This document shows positions 36,331 through 45,563 of a stretch of 64,000 nucleotides of DNA, piece after piece. The notes beneath the pieces are model-generated. The model saw only the letters and a list, made by a program, of their open reading frames with translations, was not told the DNA's origin and did no database searches. The stretch comes from Mesorhizobium sp. M7A.F.Ca.US.008.03.1.1 (GTDB taxonomy: Bacteria > Pseudomonadota > Alphaproteobacteria > Rhizobiales > Rhizobiaceae). The DNA is taken from the NCBI RefSeq assembly GCF_003997495.1, contig NZ_RZRU01000003.1, forward strand, positions 372,001 through 436,000, in the 5' to 3' direction. The stretch's first letter is position 1. Every line of letters starts with the position of its first letter. Both the position numbers and the translations under genes were made by a program.

Positions 36331-37425
36331 TTGCGGCAGACAGGCATTCTTCCCGATCAGGACATATCTGCGCTCTTCCAGTCCGGGGCGCTGAAGTCGG
36401 CGCGTGCGCTCGACGCCGACCAGATCCAGCCGGCCAGCCTTGATCTCAGGCTCGGCGACAAGGCTTGGCGGGTGCGGGCCTCCTTCCTGCCCGGCCCCAA
36501 CCACAAGGTCTCGGAAAAGCTCGACCGGCTGCAGCTGCACGAGATCAATCTTGCCGAGGGCGCGGTGCTGGAGACCGGCTGCGTCTACATCGTGCCCTTG
36601 CTTGAAAGCTTGGCGCTGCCGGCCGACATTTCGGCCTCGGCCAATCCGAAGAGTTCGACCGGGCGGCTCGATATTTTCACCCGTGTCATGACCGATCGCG
36701 GCCACGAGTTCGACAAGATCGCCGCCGGCTATCATGGCCCTCTCTATCTGGAGGTCAGCCCGCGCACCTTTCCGATCGTCGCGCGCACTGGTTCTCGCCT
36801 GTCGCAGATACGCTTCCGCACTGGCAATGCGCTGCTGTCGGAAGCCGAGCTGCACGAGCTGCATCGCGCGCAGATGCTGGTCGCCACCGAACCGCCGAAC
36901 ATTTCCGGCGGCGGCATCGCGCTGTCGATCGACCTCAACGGCGATCAAAACGGCCTGGTCGGCTATCGCGGCAAGCATCACACCGGCCTTGTCGATGTCG
37001 ACAAGCGCGCGGCGCAGGAAATCGTCGATTTCTGGGAGCCGATCCACAAGAGCGGCGCCGGCGAGCTGGTGCTCGACCCCGATGAATTCTACATCCTCGT
37101 CAGCCAGGAAGCGGTGCACGTGCCGCCGCTCTACGCCGCAGAGATGACGCCCTTCGATCCGCTGGTCGGCGAATTCCGCGTCCACTACGCCGGCTTCTTC
37201 GATCCGGGCTTCGGCCACTCGGCGTCCGGTGGCACCGGCAGCCGGGCCGTGCTCGAAGTGCGCAGCCACGAAGTGCCGTTCATCCTCGACCACGGCCAGA
37301 TTGTCGGCCGGCTGGTCTACGAGCATATGCTGAAGCGGCCGCAGGCACTCTACGGCACCGATCTCGGTTCCAACTATCAGGCGCAGGGCCTGAAGCTGTC
37401 CAAGCATTTCCGCGCCGCGCGCTGA
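36331..37425 (+). CDS. dcd: 2'-deoxycytidine 5'-triphosphate deaminase, long form
   Basis: A 364-residue, two-domain member of the dCTP deaminase/dUTPase trimer family, nearly twice the length of E. coli Dcd (193). The N-terminal dCTP deaminase motif is QPASLDLRLGDKAWRVRASF. Catalytic-site-like segments are SANPKSSTGRLDIFTRVMTD and, in the second half, FRVHYAGFFDPGFGHSASGG. It would make dUTP for dTMP synthesis. The start is probably TTG 36331 after GGAGCGAG, giving MRQTGILPDQDI; the frame is open to 36271. It is divergent from metZ, and its 5' region overlaps no riboswitch element. Confidence 0.85.
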   Translation: MRQTGILPDQDISALFQSGALKSARALDADQIQPASLDLRLGDKAWRVRASFLPGPNHKVSEKLDRLQLHEINLAEGAVLETGCVYIVPLLESLALPADISASANPKSSTGRLDIFTRVMTDRGHEFDKIAAGYHGPLYLEVSPRTFPIVARTGSRLSQIRFRTGNALLSEAELHELHRAQMLVATEPPNISGGGIALSIDLNGDQNGLVGYRGKHHTGLVDVDKRAAQEIVDFWEPIHKSGAGELVLDPDEFYILVSQEAVHVPPLYAAEMTPFDPLVGEFRVHYAGFFDPGFGHSASGGTGSRAVLEVRSHEVPFILDHGQIVGRLVYEHMLKRPQALYGTDLGSNYQAQGLKLSKHFRAAR

Positions 37426-37526
37426 GCGCCTGTCGCCGTCAGGCAAAATACTTGCCTGTACCGGCTCGCCATGCTTGGCTGCCTTGCCGCCCGTCAAGCT
37501 GGTGGCGTTCAAGGGGAACCAAGAAA

Positions 37527-38300
37527 ATGCAATTTTCGAAATGGGTCATATCGGCAGCGGGCGCTGCCATGCTGGTGATGGCGGCCGGCTCTTTGGCGGC
37601 GCAGGCAGCTGAAAAAATCAAGATCGGCACCGAGGGCGCCTATCCGCCGTTCAACACCATTACATCAGACGGGAAGGTCGAAGGCTTCGACATCGACATC
37701 GCCAATGCGTTGTGCGCGCAGATGAAGGTCGAGTGCGAGATCGTCACCCAGGACTGGGACGGCATCATTCCCGCTTTGCAGGCGAAGAAGTTCGACGCCA
37801 TCATCGCCTCGATGAGCATCACCGAGGAACGCAAGAAGCAGGTCGCCTTCACCAACAAATATTATACGACACCGCTCGCCCTGGTGGCGCCGAAGGACAG
37901 CGACCTGACCTCGACCGAACCGGCGGCCCTTGCCGGCAAGACGGTCGGCGCTCAGGCTTCGACCACGCAGGCCGACTATGCCCAGAATGAATATGGCAAG
38001 GCGCGCGCGGAGGCCAAACTCTATCCCACCCAGGAAGAGGCGATCACTGACCTGACCAACGGCCGTCTTGACGCCGTGATCTCGGACAAGTTCGTGCTGA
38101 TGGACTGGCTGAAGAAGGCAAGCGACGGCTGCTGCAAGCTGGTCGGCGACGTCAAGGGCACCGAGACCCAGGCCGGCATTGCCGTGCGCCTGGACGACAC
38201 GGCCCTGCGCGACAAGCTCAACGCGGCCATCGACGCGATCGTCGCCGACGGCACCTACAAGAAGATCCAGGCCAAGTACTTCGACTTCGATATCTATTGA
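37527..38300 (+). CDS. Periplasmic amino-acid-binding protein (orphan)
   Basis: A 257-residue secreted SBP family 3 protein with a signal peptide ending AGSLAAQAAE (near residue 28). Ligand-site motifs are KIGTEGAYPPFNTITSDGKV, GFDIDIANALCAQMKVECEI, IIASMSITEERKKQVAFTNK and the hinge segment AAIDAIVADGTYKKIQAKYF. It resembles the lysine/arginine/ornithine/histidine binding proteins of polar amino-acid importers. No permease or ATPase gene adjoins it, so it must work with subunits encoded elsewhere. ATG 37527 has an AAGGGGAA site. Confidence 0.88.
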   Translation: MQFSKWVISAAGAAMLVMAAGSLAAQAAEKIKIGTEGAYPPFNTITSDGKVEGFDIDIANALCAQMKVECEIVTQDWDGIIPALQAKKFDAIIASMSITEERKKQVAFTNKYYTTPLALVAPKDSDLTSTEPAALAGKTVGAQASTTQADYAQNEYGKARAEAKLYPTQEEAITDLTNGRLDAVISDKFVLMDWLKKASDGCCKLVGDVKGTETQAGIAVRLDDTALRDKLNAAIDAIVADGTYKKIQAKYFDFDIY

Positions 38301-38317
38301 GACGTTGAAGCTGCCAA

Positions 38318-38345
38318 TCTCCCCCCTCGCGGGGGAGATCACACT
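38318..38345. repeat. Short C/G palindrome after the binding-protein gene
   Basis: ATCTCCCCCC and GGGGGAGAT arms with a short loop lie between the convergent binding-protein and gguC genes. It may be a bidirectional terminator and is related to the CTCCCCG repeats at 32711 and 32857. Confidence 0.5.
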
Positions 38346-38357
38346 GTCATCAACGTC

Positions 38358-39350
38358 TCAAAGCGCCTTCACTGCCACCTGCACCGGCTGCTCGATTTCG
38401 AGCGGATTGCGCAGCGGCAGGCCGAAATCCCCGGCCTCGATCTCGAAGACATCGCCGGCCTCGGTCCTGATGCCGTCGGCGAAGGACAGCGTCGCCGTGC
38501 CGAACATATGCACATGCACGTCTCCCGGCTGGCGGAAGGCCGCGTATTTGAAATGATGATGTTCGAGATTGGCGATGGTGTGCGACATGTTCGCTTCGCC
38601 GGACAGGAACGGCTTTTCCCACAGCACCTCGCTGTCGCGCACGATGCGCGAGGTGCCGCGGATGTCGGACGGCAGGTCGCCGATCAGGATCTCCGGCCCG
38701 AACGAGGCGTTGCGCAGCTTGGAATGGGCGAGGAACAGATAGTTCACGCGCTCGGTGACGTGGTCGGAAAACTCGTTCGACAGCGTGAAGCCGACGCGGA
38801 AAGGTGCGCCGTCGTCGCCGATGACATAGATGCCGGCCACCTCGGGCTCTTCGCCGGCGTCCTTGGCAAAGGCCGGTGACAGGAGTGCGGCACCTGGTGC
38901 CACCGCCATCGTGCCGTTGCCCTTGTAGAACCATTCCGGCTGCACGCCGATCTGGCCTTTCGCCGGCTTGCCGCCCTCCAGCCCCATGCGGAACATCTTC
39001 ATGGAATCGGTGAGCTGCTCCTCGCCGTCGGCGCTCAGCTTCTTGTGCATGGAATCGCGCGTCGCGGCGGAGCCGAGATGCGTCAGCCCGGTGCCGGTCA
39101 GGTGCAGATGCGCCGGATCGGGGTGATTGATCGGCGACAGCAGCCGCCCCTTCTTGTAAGCGGCCTCGAGATCGACCGTTTCGCCAAGCCCCTTGCGTTC
39201 GATCAGCGCGACGAGGCCGACGCCGGTGCGGGCGGCCTCCATCGCCAGCGAATAGACGCTGCGGGCGCCGTTGATGATCCGGGTCTTGCCGCCGTTGCGG
39301 GCAACGACACGGATGGTCTCGGCGTCATCGAGAATCTGGGAGATCAGCAT
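38358..39350 (-). CDS. gguC: GguC / AraD1-family protein
   Basis: A 330-residue protein of the AraD1/GguC group with a fumarylacetoacetase-like fold (IGVQPEWFYKGNGTMAVAPG; GFTLSNEFSDHVTERVNYLF; FGPEILIGDLPSDIRGTSRI). AraD1-type enzymes dehydrate sugar acids in non-phosphorylative pentose pathways; GguC itself was named from the Agrobacterium chvE-gguABC locus. ATG 39350 has a GAGAGAGGA site. It is the last gene of that locus here but lies 308 bases after gguB, with two palindromic repeats between. It probably processes the imported sugar after oxidation; this is inferred. Confidence 0.88.
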   Translation of the reverse strand: MLISQILDDAETIRVVARNGGKTRIINGARSVYSLAMEAARTGVGLVALIERKGLGETVDLEAAYKKGRLLSPINHPDPAHLHLTGTGLTHLGSAATRDSMHKKLSADGEEQLTDSMKMFRMGLEGGKPAKGQIGVQPEWFYKGNGTMAVAPGAALLSPAFAKDAGEEPEVAGIYVIGDDGAPFRVGFTLSNEFSDHVTERVNYLFLAHSKLRNASFGPEILIGDLPSDIRGTSRIVRDSEVLWEKPFLSGEANMSHTIANLEHHHFKYAAFRQPGDVHVHMFGTATLSFADGIRTEAGDVFEIEAGDFGLPLRNPLEIEQPVQVAVKAL

Positions 39351-39546
39351 GATGAATCCTCTCTCATTTGCCTTGGCAGGGTTGCCAAAAGGGCAAGCCT
39401 TGCTCAGCGCGGCCGGGACGTCGTCCATGCCACGGTTGATAGTCTCCGTTCGGATTGCGCTCGCGGGCATGGTCCCTCAGGGGACTTCTTTACGCCGGCA
39501 GGTTTGCCGGCAGCGCCGCGATCGTATGCCTCCTGCTTGCCTCGAC

Positions 39547-39651
39547 TAGAGCAGTTCACCGTTTCACGGAAACGGCGAACCGCTCTAACTCATTGTCTTG
39601 GCGCAATTCCGGGCGGAAAACCGTTTCACACTTTTCCTGGAATTGCTCTAA
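39547..39651. repeat. Paired palindromic repeats between gguB and gguC
   Basis: First module 39547-39587: TAGAGC...GTTC arms complementary to GAAC...GCTCTA around CGTTT/AAACG. Second module 39601-39651: GCGCAATTCC to GGAATTGCTC ends with GGAAAA/TTTTCC inside. The second module is nearly repeated, inverted, at 57777-57854. This accounts for much of the 308-base gap; I see no gene there. Confidence 0.75.
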
Positions 39652-39658
39652 AGCCTGT

Positions 39659-40945
39659 TCAGGCCTTGTTCTTGTTGTAGACGTCGAAGATCACTGCGCC
39701 GAGCAGCACCAGGCCTTTGACTACCTGCTGCCAATCGACATTGACGCCCATGATCGACATGCCGTTGTTCATCACGCCCATGATGAAGCCGCCGACGACA
39801 GCGCCGATGACCTGGCCGACGCCGCCCATTGCCGAGGCGCCGCCGATGAAGACAGCGGCGATGACGTCGAGCTCAGAACCGAGGCCCGCGGCCGGCACGG
39901 CCTGGCCGAGGCGAGCCGCGATGATCAGACCGCCGAGCGCCGACAGCACGCCCATGTTGATGAACACCATCAGCGTCAGCCGCTCGGTGTTGATGCCCGA
40001 CAGTTGCGCGGCCTTGGCATTGCCGCCCATCGCATAGATGCGGCGGCCGATGGTCATGCGCTTGGTGACGAAGACGAACAGCGAGATCAGCACGCCCATG
40101 ACCAGGAGCACCACCGGAAGGCCCCGGTAACTGGCGAACTCATAGACCAGGAACAGCGCCAGCGCGCTGGCGACCAGCGTCTTGATCACGAACAGGGTGA
40201 AGGGCTCGGCCTCATAGCCATGGCGTTCGCGCTTGCGCCGGGTCCTCACCCCGAAATAGGCATAGGCCAGCACGGCGATCAGGCCGAGTACGACCGTCGT
40301 CATGTGCAGCGTCAGGCCACTGCCGAGAATGGTCTTGCCGGCCGCGTTCACCGTCGGCGGGATCAGCGTCAGCGGGCCGATGACGTCGGGAATGAAGCCT
40401 GAGCTGAGTGCCTTGAAGCCGTCGGGAAGCGGCCCGACCGACGATCCGCCGCCCAGCAGCGCCTGACAGATGCCACGGAAGATCAGCATGCCGGCCAGCG
40501 TGACGATAAAGCTCGGTATGCGGTGATAGGCGATCCAGTAGCCTTGCGCCGCGCCGATCAGGCCGCCGGCGATCAGGCAGACGATCGAAACCACCAGCGG
40601 ATTGCTGAGCGGTCCGAGCTGCCAGATGACCATCATGTTGGCCGCCAGCGCGCCGATGAAACCGGCGACCGATCCGACGCTGAGGTCGATATAGCCCGAT
40701 ACGATCACCAGCAGCATGCCAAGCGCCATCACGATGATGAACGAGTTCTGCTGCACCAGATTGCTGAGGTTGACCGGCTTGAACAGCGTTCCCGACGTGG
40801 TGAACTGGAAGAACAACATGATCACGATCAGCGCGATAATCAGGCCGTATTCGCGCAAATTCGTCGTCAGCGCCGAGACGGCGATACGTGGCCGCTGGTC
40901 TTCGGCAGCGTTGCCCTGCGGGGCGGGGGCGGTTTCGGTGCTCAT
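39659..40945 (-). CDS. gguB: GguB sugar ABC transporter permease
   Basis: A 428-residue multi-pass permease of the XylH/MmsB family. The family motif [20 protein letters not shown] is at about residue 75, and [20 protein letters not shown] lies near the end. There are at least ten hydrophobic segments. With ChvE and GguA it would import galactose, arabinose, xylose or similar sugars. Its start overlaps the gguA stop by 4 bases (ATGA), so the two are coupled. Gene order chvE-gguA-gguB-gguC identifies it. Confidence 0.93.
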   Translation of the reverse strand: MSTETAPAPQGNAAEDQRPRIAVSALTTNLREYGLIIALIVIMLFFQFTTSGTLFKPVNLSNLVQQNSFIIVMALGMLLVIVSGYIDLSVGSVAGFIGALAANMMVIWQLGPLSNPLVVSIVCLIAGGLIGAAQGYWIAYHRIPSFIVTLAGMLIFRGICQALLGGGSSVGPLPDGFKALSSGFIPDVIGPLTLIPPTVNAAGKTILGSGLTLHMTTVVLGLIAVLAYAYFGVRTRRKRERHGYEAEPFTLFVIKTLVASALALFLVYEFASYRGLPVVLLVMGVLISLFVFVTKRMTIGRRIYAMGGNAKAAQLSGINTERLTLMVFINMGVLSALGGLIIAARLGQAVPAAGLGSELDVIAAVFIGGASAMGGVGQVIGAVVGGFIMGVMNNGMSIMGVNVDWQQVVKGLVLLGAVIFDVYNKNKA

Positions 40946-42471
40946 GCTGCTTTTCCTTCTCCCCGGACGATGGCGCGCATTATTTTTTCCTGGCTTGCGT
41001 CCGCCGCGGGCATTTCGCCCACCATGCGCCCTTCGTTCATGACGTAGATGCGGTCGGTGATGCCGAGCAATTCCGGCATTTCCGACGAGATGACCACGAT
41101 CGCCTTACCCTCCGAGGCAAGGCGGGCAATGATCGTGTAGATTTCGTATTTGGCGCCGACGTCGATGCCGCGTGTCGGCTCGTCCAGGATCAGCACTTCC
41201 GGGTCGGCGAACAGCCATTTCGATAGCACCACCTTCTGCTGGTTGCCGCCGGAAAGATTGCCGGTCATCTGGTAGACGCTGGAAGCGCGGATATTGGTCT
41301 TCTTGCGATAATCGTTGGCAACGGCGAGCTCGCGCATGTCGTCGATCACGCTGTGGCGCGACACGCCGCCAAGATTGGCCAGCGTGATGTTGTGCTTGAT
41401 ATGGTCGATGAGATTGAGCCCGTAGGTCTTGCGATCCTCGGTGACGTAGGCGATGCCGTGCTGGACCGCCTTGCTCACCGTGGACACATCGACCGGCTTG
41501 CCCATCATCAGCACCTCGCCGGTGATGCGGCGGCCGTAGGAGCGGCCGAACAGGCTCATGGCGAATTCGGTGCGGCCGGCGCCCATCAGCCCGGCAATAC
41601 CGACCACTTCGCCCTTGCGCACATGGATGTCGATGCCCTTGATCACCTGCCGTTCAGCATGCAGCGGATGATAGACTGACCAGTTCTTCACCTCGAACAC
41701 CACCTCGCCGATGTCAGGCTCGCGTGGCGGATAGCGATCGTCGAGCGAACGGCCGACCATCGAGGTGATGATGCGGTCTTCCGAAATGTCCTTCTTGGCC
41801 AGCGTCTCGATGGTCCGCCCGTCGCGGATCACGGTCACCTTGTCGGCGACCCGGTTAATCTCGTTGAGCTTGTGCGAGATCAGGATCGAGGTCATGCCCT
41901 GGCGCTTGAACTCGAGCAGCAGGTCAAGCAGCGCCTGGCTGTCTTTCTCGCTGAGCGACGCTGTCGGCTCATCGAGGATGAGCAGCTTGACGTCCTTGCT
42001 CAGCGCCTTGGCGATTTCGACCAGTTGTTGCTTGCCAACGCCGATATTGGTGATCAGCGTCTTGGGGTCCTCCTTGAGGCCCACCTTCTTCAACAGGGCA
42101 GCGGTGCGTGCCTCGTTGGCGTCCCAGTCGATGACGCCATATCGGGCGCGTTCGTTGCCGAGGAAAATGTTTTCGGCGATCGACAGCATCGGCACCAGGG
42201 CAAGCTCCTGGTGGATGATGACGATGCCCTTGTGTTCGCTGTCATGGATGCCTTTGAACTGGCATTCCTGGCCCTGAAAGATGATCTGGCCGTCATAGGT
42301 GCCGGAGGGATAGACGCCCGACAGCACCTTCATCAGCGTCGACTTGCCGGCGCCGTTCTCGCCGACCACGGCATGAATCTCGCCCTCCTCGACGCTGAGG
42401 TTGACGTTCGACAGCGCCTTCACGCCAGGGAACGTCTTGGTGATGTCGCGCATCTCCAAAATCGTCGTCAT
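40942..42471 (-). CDS. gguA: GguA sugar ABC transporter ATPase
   Basis: A 509-residue tandem ATPase of the MglA/XylG family. The first cassette has [18 protein letters not shown] (Walker A, near residue 36), [15 protein letters not shown] and [13 protein letters not shown]. The second cassette has a degenerate Walker A ([16 protein letters not shown]) but a good signature ([17 protein letters not shown]) and [14 protein letters not shown]. This asymmetry is normal for the family. ATG 42471 has AGGAGGAGC at 8 bases; the frame is open further upstream into the repeat. It is overlapped by gguB downstream. Confidence 0.94.
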   Translation of the reverse strand: MTTILEMRDITKTFPGVKALSNVNLSVEEGEIHAVVGENGAGKSTLMKVLSGVYPSGTYDGQIIFQGQECQFKGIHDSEHKGIVIIHQELALVPMLSIAENIFLGNERARYGVIDWDANEARTAALLKKVGLKEDPKTLITNIGVGKQQLVEIAKALSKDVKLLILDEPTASLSEKDSQALLDLLLEFKRQGMTSILISHKLNEINRVADKVTVIRDGRTIETLAKKDISEDRIITSMVGRSLDDRYPPREPDIGEVVFEVKNWSVYHPLHAERQVIKGIDIHVRKGEVVGIAGLMGAGRTEFAMSLFGRSYGRRITGEVLMMGKPVDVSTVSKAVQHGIAYVTEDRKTYGLNLIDHIKHNITLANLGGVSRHSVIDDMRELAVANDYRKKTNIRASSVYQMTGNLSGGNQQKVVLSKWLFADPEVLILDEPTRGIDVGAKYEIYTIIARLASEGKAIVVISSEMPELLGITDRIYVMNEGRMVGEMPAADASQEKIMRAIVRGEGKAA

Positions 42472-42491
42472 AAGGGCAAGCTCCTCCTGTT

Positions 42492-42592
42492 GCATGTCGC
42501 TCAAAAGTGCCGGCGGTTTTGAGACGACGACATGCACGGAAACAAAGACTTAAAGCGCGTCGCATGTATCCCGTTCGAAGCGGCGCGCTCTA
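42492..42592. repeat. Two-module palindromic repeat (RIME-like), copy 2
   Basis: 42492-42535 is the reverse-oriented module B (GCATGTCG and CGACATGC ends, TCAAAA/TTTTGA inside). 42548-42592 is module A (AAAGCGCGTCGCATG and a GCGGCGCGCTCTAG end). The A-B order read on the minus strand equals that of copy 1 at 3159-3262 on the plus strand. Confidence 0.78.
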
Positions 42593-42632
42593 GGCCCGGT
42601 AGAAACAATACCGGGGTCGCTCGTGAACGGAA

Positions 42633-42659
42633 AGGGGCCCTGCGTTGCGCAGGACCCCT
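42633..42659 (-). terminator. Hairpin between chvE and gguA (partial terminator)
   Basis: A 12-bp stem with one mismatch (AGGGGTCCTGCG / CGCAGGGCCCCT, loop CAA, minus strand) followed by TTTCC. It lies 17 bases after the chvE stop. In binding-protein operons such a hairpin raises binding-protein mRNA over the membrane components. Confidence 0.65.
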
Positions 42660-42675
42660 GTCTTTGTAACCGGGA

Positions 42676-43746
42676 TTACTTCAGGTCTTCGGCCTTGATG
42701 TAGCCGGAGTCTACGACCAGCTTCTGGTAGTTCGACTTGTCGACGTCATGCGGCGTCAGCAGGATCGAGGGAACGACCTTTACGTCGTTGTTGTAGGTCT
42801 TTTCGTCGAGGCCGTCAGGCTTGCCGCCCGAGAGCACCTTGTCGACGAGTTCGACGGTGGCCTTGGCCAGTTCGCGGGTGTCCTTGAACACGGTCGAGTA
42901 CTGCTCGCCCGAAATGATCAGCTTGACCGAGGCGGTCTCGGCATCCTGGCCGGTCACGATCGGCCAGGGCTGTGCGTCCGTGCCGTAGCCGACGGCGCGC
43001 AGCGAGGCGGTGATGCCGCGCGACAAGCCGTCATAGGGCGAAAGAACGCCATCGACGCGGCTGCCGTCCGAATAGTTGGCCGACAGCAGATTGTCCATGC
43101 GCGCCTGGGCGGTGGCGGCGAGCCAACGCAGCGTGCCGACCTTGTCCATGCCAGTCTGGCCGGACTTGATCTTGATCGAGCCGTCGTCGATCAGCGGCTG
43201 CAGGACGGAGATGGCGCCATTGTAGAAGAAGAAGGCATTGTTGTCGTCGGGCGAGCCGCCGAACAGTTCGACGTTCCACGGCTTGGTGTTCGGGAAGCGC
43301 TCCTTGAGGCCCTTGACCAGCGAATTTGCCTGGATCACGCCGACGCCGAAATTGTCGAAGGTGGTGTAGTAGTCGACATTGGCGGTCTTCTTGATCAGGC
43401 GGTCATAGGCGACGACGACGACGCCCGCGTCAGCGGCCTTCTGCAGAGCATCCGACAGGGTGGTGCCGTCGATCGAAGCGATGATCAGCGCCTTCGGGCC
43501 TTTGGTGATCTCGTTTTCCAGCTGGCTGAGCTGGTTGGGGATGTCGTCCTGCGCGTATTGCAGGTCGACGGTGTAGCCGAGAGCCTCGAGCTGGGACTTG
43601 ACCGCATCGCCGTCATTGATCCAGCGCTGCGAGGTCTTGGTCGGCATCAGCACGCCGACAAGACCCTTGTCGGCTGCGTGCGCCGAGTAGGTCATGGCAG
43701 CGATGCCAAGGGCCGCGACGGCGGCCAGTGTCTTGATGATTTTCAC
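42676..43746 (-). CDS. chvE: ChvE multiple-monosaccharide-binding protein
   Basis: A 356-residue periplasmic binding protein with a signal peptide ending YSAHAADKG (near residue 24). Ligand-fold motifs are [60 protein letters not shown] and [20 protein letters not shown], the exact style of ChvE/GbpA. In Agrobacterium ChvE binds galactose, glucose, arabinose and xylose, and also presents sugars to the VirA sensor; here only transport is supported. The start is GTG 43746 with GGGAGAG upstream; the frame is open 54 bases further. It is first in its operon. Confidence 0.94.
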   Translation of the reverse strand: MKIIKTLAAVAALGIAAMTYSAHAADKGLVGVLMPTKTSQRWINDGDAVKSQLEALGYTVDLQYAQDDIPNQLSQLENEITKGPKALIIASIDGTTLSDALQKAADAGVVVVAYDRLIKKTANVDYYTTFDNFGVGVIQANSLVKGLKERFPNTKPWNVELFGGSPDDNNAFFFYNGAISVLQPLIDDGSIKIKSGQTGMDKVGTLRWLAATAQARMDNLLSANYSDGSRVDGVLSPYDGLSRGITASLRAVGYGTDAQPWPIVTGQDAETASVKLIISGEQYSTVFKDTRELAKATVELVDKVLSGGKPDGLDEKTYNNDVKVVPSILLTPHDVDKSNYQKLVVDSGYIKAEDLK

Positions 43747-44056
43747 TTTAACTCTCCCTGTTTGATGGACGCGGCACCCCGGGGGTCGCGGGCCGCGCAA
43801 TCGTGCAGAAGTGCCAAGGCACTGCTGCCGTCATATCGATCTCCGGTATCCTCCCATGGCCCCGAGACGCTGATTCAATCGATACGATTTTCTCGTCAGC
43901 GACCGTCACGTCTTGGAACGCGGGAAGGGTGTGGGTCTTTGCCATAACTGTCAAATGCGATCTTTGATGGTTGCTATATCATCGCTGGTATATGTATTGC
44001 GACGTGACGGGACGACCCCGATGTCGGTCTTGCGTAAGCATAAGGTAGGGAAAGCG
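43747..44056. promoter_or_regulatory. chvE-gbpR divergent promoter region
   Basis: This 310-base gap holds the operon promoters. An imperfect inverted repeat at 43946-43972, AACTGTCAAA-N7-TTTGATGGTT (8 of 10 positions pair), with T-rich/A-rich ends, could be a LysR-type operator for GbpR. I see no gene in it. Confidence 0.45.
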
Positions 44057-45046
44057 ATGGCGGCATTCGGGAATCCGACAACAGCTTCAAATGGTTACAG
44101 GGAAGCACCGGGCGATGGCGAAACCCTGCTGCGCAGCGGTCTCAGTCTGCGTCACATGCGCATGATCGTCGCGCTCGACGACCATGGCCGGGTCAGCGCG
44201 GCAGCCCAGGTTCTGAACATTTCGCAGCCGGCGGCCTCTCGCATGATCGCAGAGATGGAGGCGGTGCTGGAGGTCAAGCTGTGCGAGAGGCTGCCGCGCG
44301 GCATCACCTTGACGCCATATGGCAAGGCTTTGGCCAGGCGGGCGCGCTCGATCCTGCTGGAGATGCGCGAGGTCGACCGCGAGATTTCCGAGCTCAAGGC
44401 GGGCAAGGGTGGTTCGGTTTTCCTGGGTGCCGTGACCGCGCCGGCAATCGAGCTGGCGGTGCCGGCAATTCGTGAAATCCGCCGCATCTATCCGCGCATC
44501 GAGATCACCATGCAGGTCGAGACCTCCAATGTGCTGGCACGCGAGCTGATCGCCACGCGCCATGACTTCATCATCGCGCGCATCCCGGACGATCTCAATC
44601 CGCGGCTGTTCGAGTCGCGCGTCATCGGCGTCGAGAAGGCCTGCCTGATCGTGCGCCGGGGCCATCCGCTCACCAAGGGCGAGGCGGTGCGGCTGGAAGA
44701 GACCGCCGCCTATGACTGGGTCTTCCAGTCTGGCGGCTCGCCCTTGCGCCAGGCGATGGAGAGCAACTTTCTCAACCGCAACATCGCTTTGCCGGACCGT
44801 ATCCTGAACACCAGTTCGCTGCTCCTGACCCTGGTCATGGTTGCGCAGTCCGATGCCATCGCTCCGGTCTCTGTCCAGGTGGCGAAATTCATCCAGAACC
44901 CTGACGGGCTGGCCGGCGCCATCGACGTCGTCCAGACCGAATTCGACATCGAGGTCAGGCCCTACAGCCTGATCACGGTGAAGAACCGCGCGCTGTCGCC
45001 GGCCGCCAAGATGCTGCACGACTTCATTTTGAGGGAAGTGGGATGA
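44057..45046 (+). CDS. gbpR: LysR-family regulator, GbpR type
   Basis: A 329-residue LysR-type regulator. After about 30 disordered residues come the helix-turn-helix (LRHMRMIVALDDHGRVSAAA, then QVLNISQPAASRMIAEMEAV) and the two-lobed effector domain (FLGAVTAPAIELAVPAIREI; LIATRHDFIIARIPDDL). It matches GbpR, the regulator of chvE in Agrobacterium, and is divergent from chvE. ATG 44057 was chosen for its AGGGAAAG site; an ATG at 44021 is possible. The sugar effector is inferred, not seen. Confidence 0.87.
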   Translation: MAAFGNPTTASNGYREAPGDGETLLRSGLSLRHMRMIVALDDHGRVSAAAQVLNISQPAASRMIAEMEAVLEVKLCERLPRGITLTPYGKALARRARSILLEMREVDREISELKAGKGGSVFLGAVTAPAIELAVPAIREIRRIYPRIEITMQVETSNVLARELIATRHDFIIARIPDDLNPRLFESRVIGVEKACLIVRRGHPLTKGEAVRLEETAAYDWVFQSGGSPLRQAMESNFLNRNIALPDRILNTSSLLLTLVMVAQSDAIAPVSVQVAKFIQNPDGLAGAIDVVQTEFDIEVRPYSLITVKNRALSPAAKMLHDFILREVG

Positions 45047-45176
45047 TGGCTCTCTCGGGTAGGCTTCTCCGGCGAAAGCACCGCCAGGCCGAGGCCAGCG
45101 AAAGCGGAGTGGGAACATTACTTCCCGCCGATGCGTTGATGATCTTGCAAGGGACGATTTCTTCTGGAGGCTGAAC

Positions 45177-45413
45177 ATGCGCAGCTTCGAAATCATCGAT
45201 CTGCTTTACGTGATCGAGGCCTGCAAGCACGATCGATCGGTCGGCAACTTCGTGTCCATGGCTGAAGGCGTGGAAGAATTGCGGGTGTTGACCGGCGATT
45301 TCGTTTCATCGGATGACGTGGCGGCAAACGCCCTCGCAAAAGTGGCGCTTGCGCGAGGCTGCTCGGTTGTGTTCGACGAACAGGCAGGCGCTGAAATGGT
45401 TCTGGCGCCTTAG
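45177..45413 (+). CDS. Small hypothetical protein (78 residues)
   Basis: A 78-residue frame starting at ATG 45177 with an excellent GGAGGCTGAAC site. The sequence is mixed alpha/beta, acidic, and without membrane or signal segments (RSFEIIDLLYVIEACKHDRS; GVEELRVLTGDFVSSDDVAA). I do not recognise a family. It ends 2 bases before the CCA end of the convergent tRNA-Gly gene. The ribosome site and codon use make it a likely real gene of unknown role. Confidence 0.6.
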   Translation: MRSFEIIDLLYVIEACKHDRSVGNFVSMAEGVEELRVLTGDFVSSDDVAANALAKVALARGCSVVFDEQAGAEMVLAP

Positions 45414-45415
45414 AC

Positions 45416-45489
45416 TGGAGCGGGTAGAGGGAATCGAACCCTCGCGTTCAGCTTGGGAAGCTGACAAGCTACCATTACATCATACCCGC
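45416..45489 (-). tRNA. tRNA-Gly (anticodon CCC)
   Basis: A 74-base gene with encoded CCA. The acceptor stem is GCGGGTA/TACCCGC, the anticodon stem TCAGC/GCTGA with loop TTCCCAA (anticodon CCC), and the T arm GAGGGTTCGATTCCCTC. It reads GGG glycine codons. It is convergent with the small ORF at 45177 and downstream of the gtr-like gene run. tRNA genes are common integration sites, but no integrase is near. Confidence 0.95.
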
Positions 45490-45563
45490 GTGCGCCCTCG
45501 TTACCATGAGGGGCCGGCTTCGGGCAATCGCCAAAACGGCGCTCGCTACGGCGCCAGGCAGGA

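Noticed and set aside
39455..40402. A 315-codon plus-strand open frame rich in His and Asp
   Set aside because: It is the reverse complement of the gguB permease; the composition is an artefact of hydrophobic codons read backwards.
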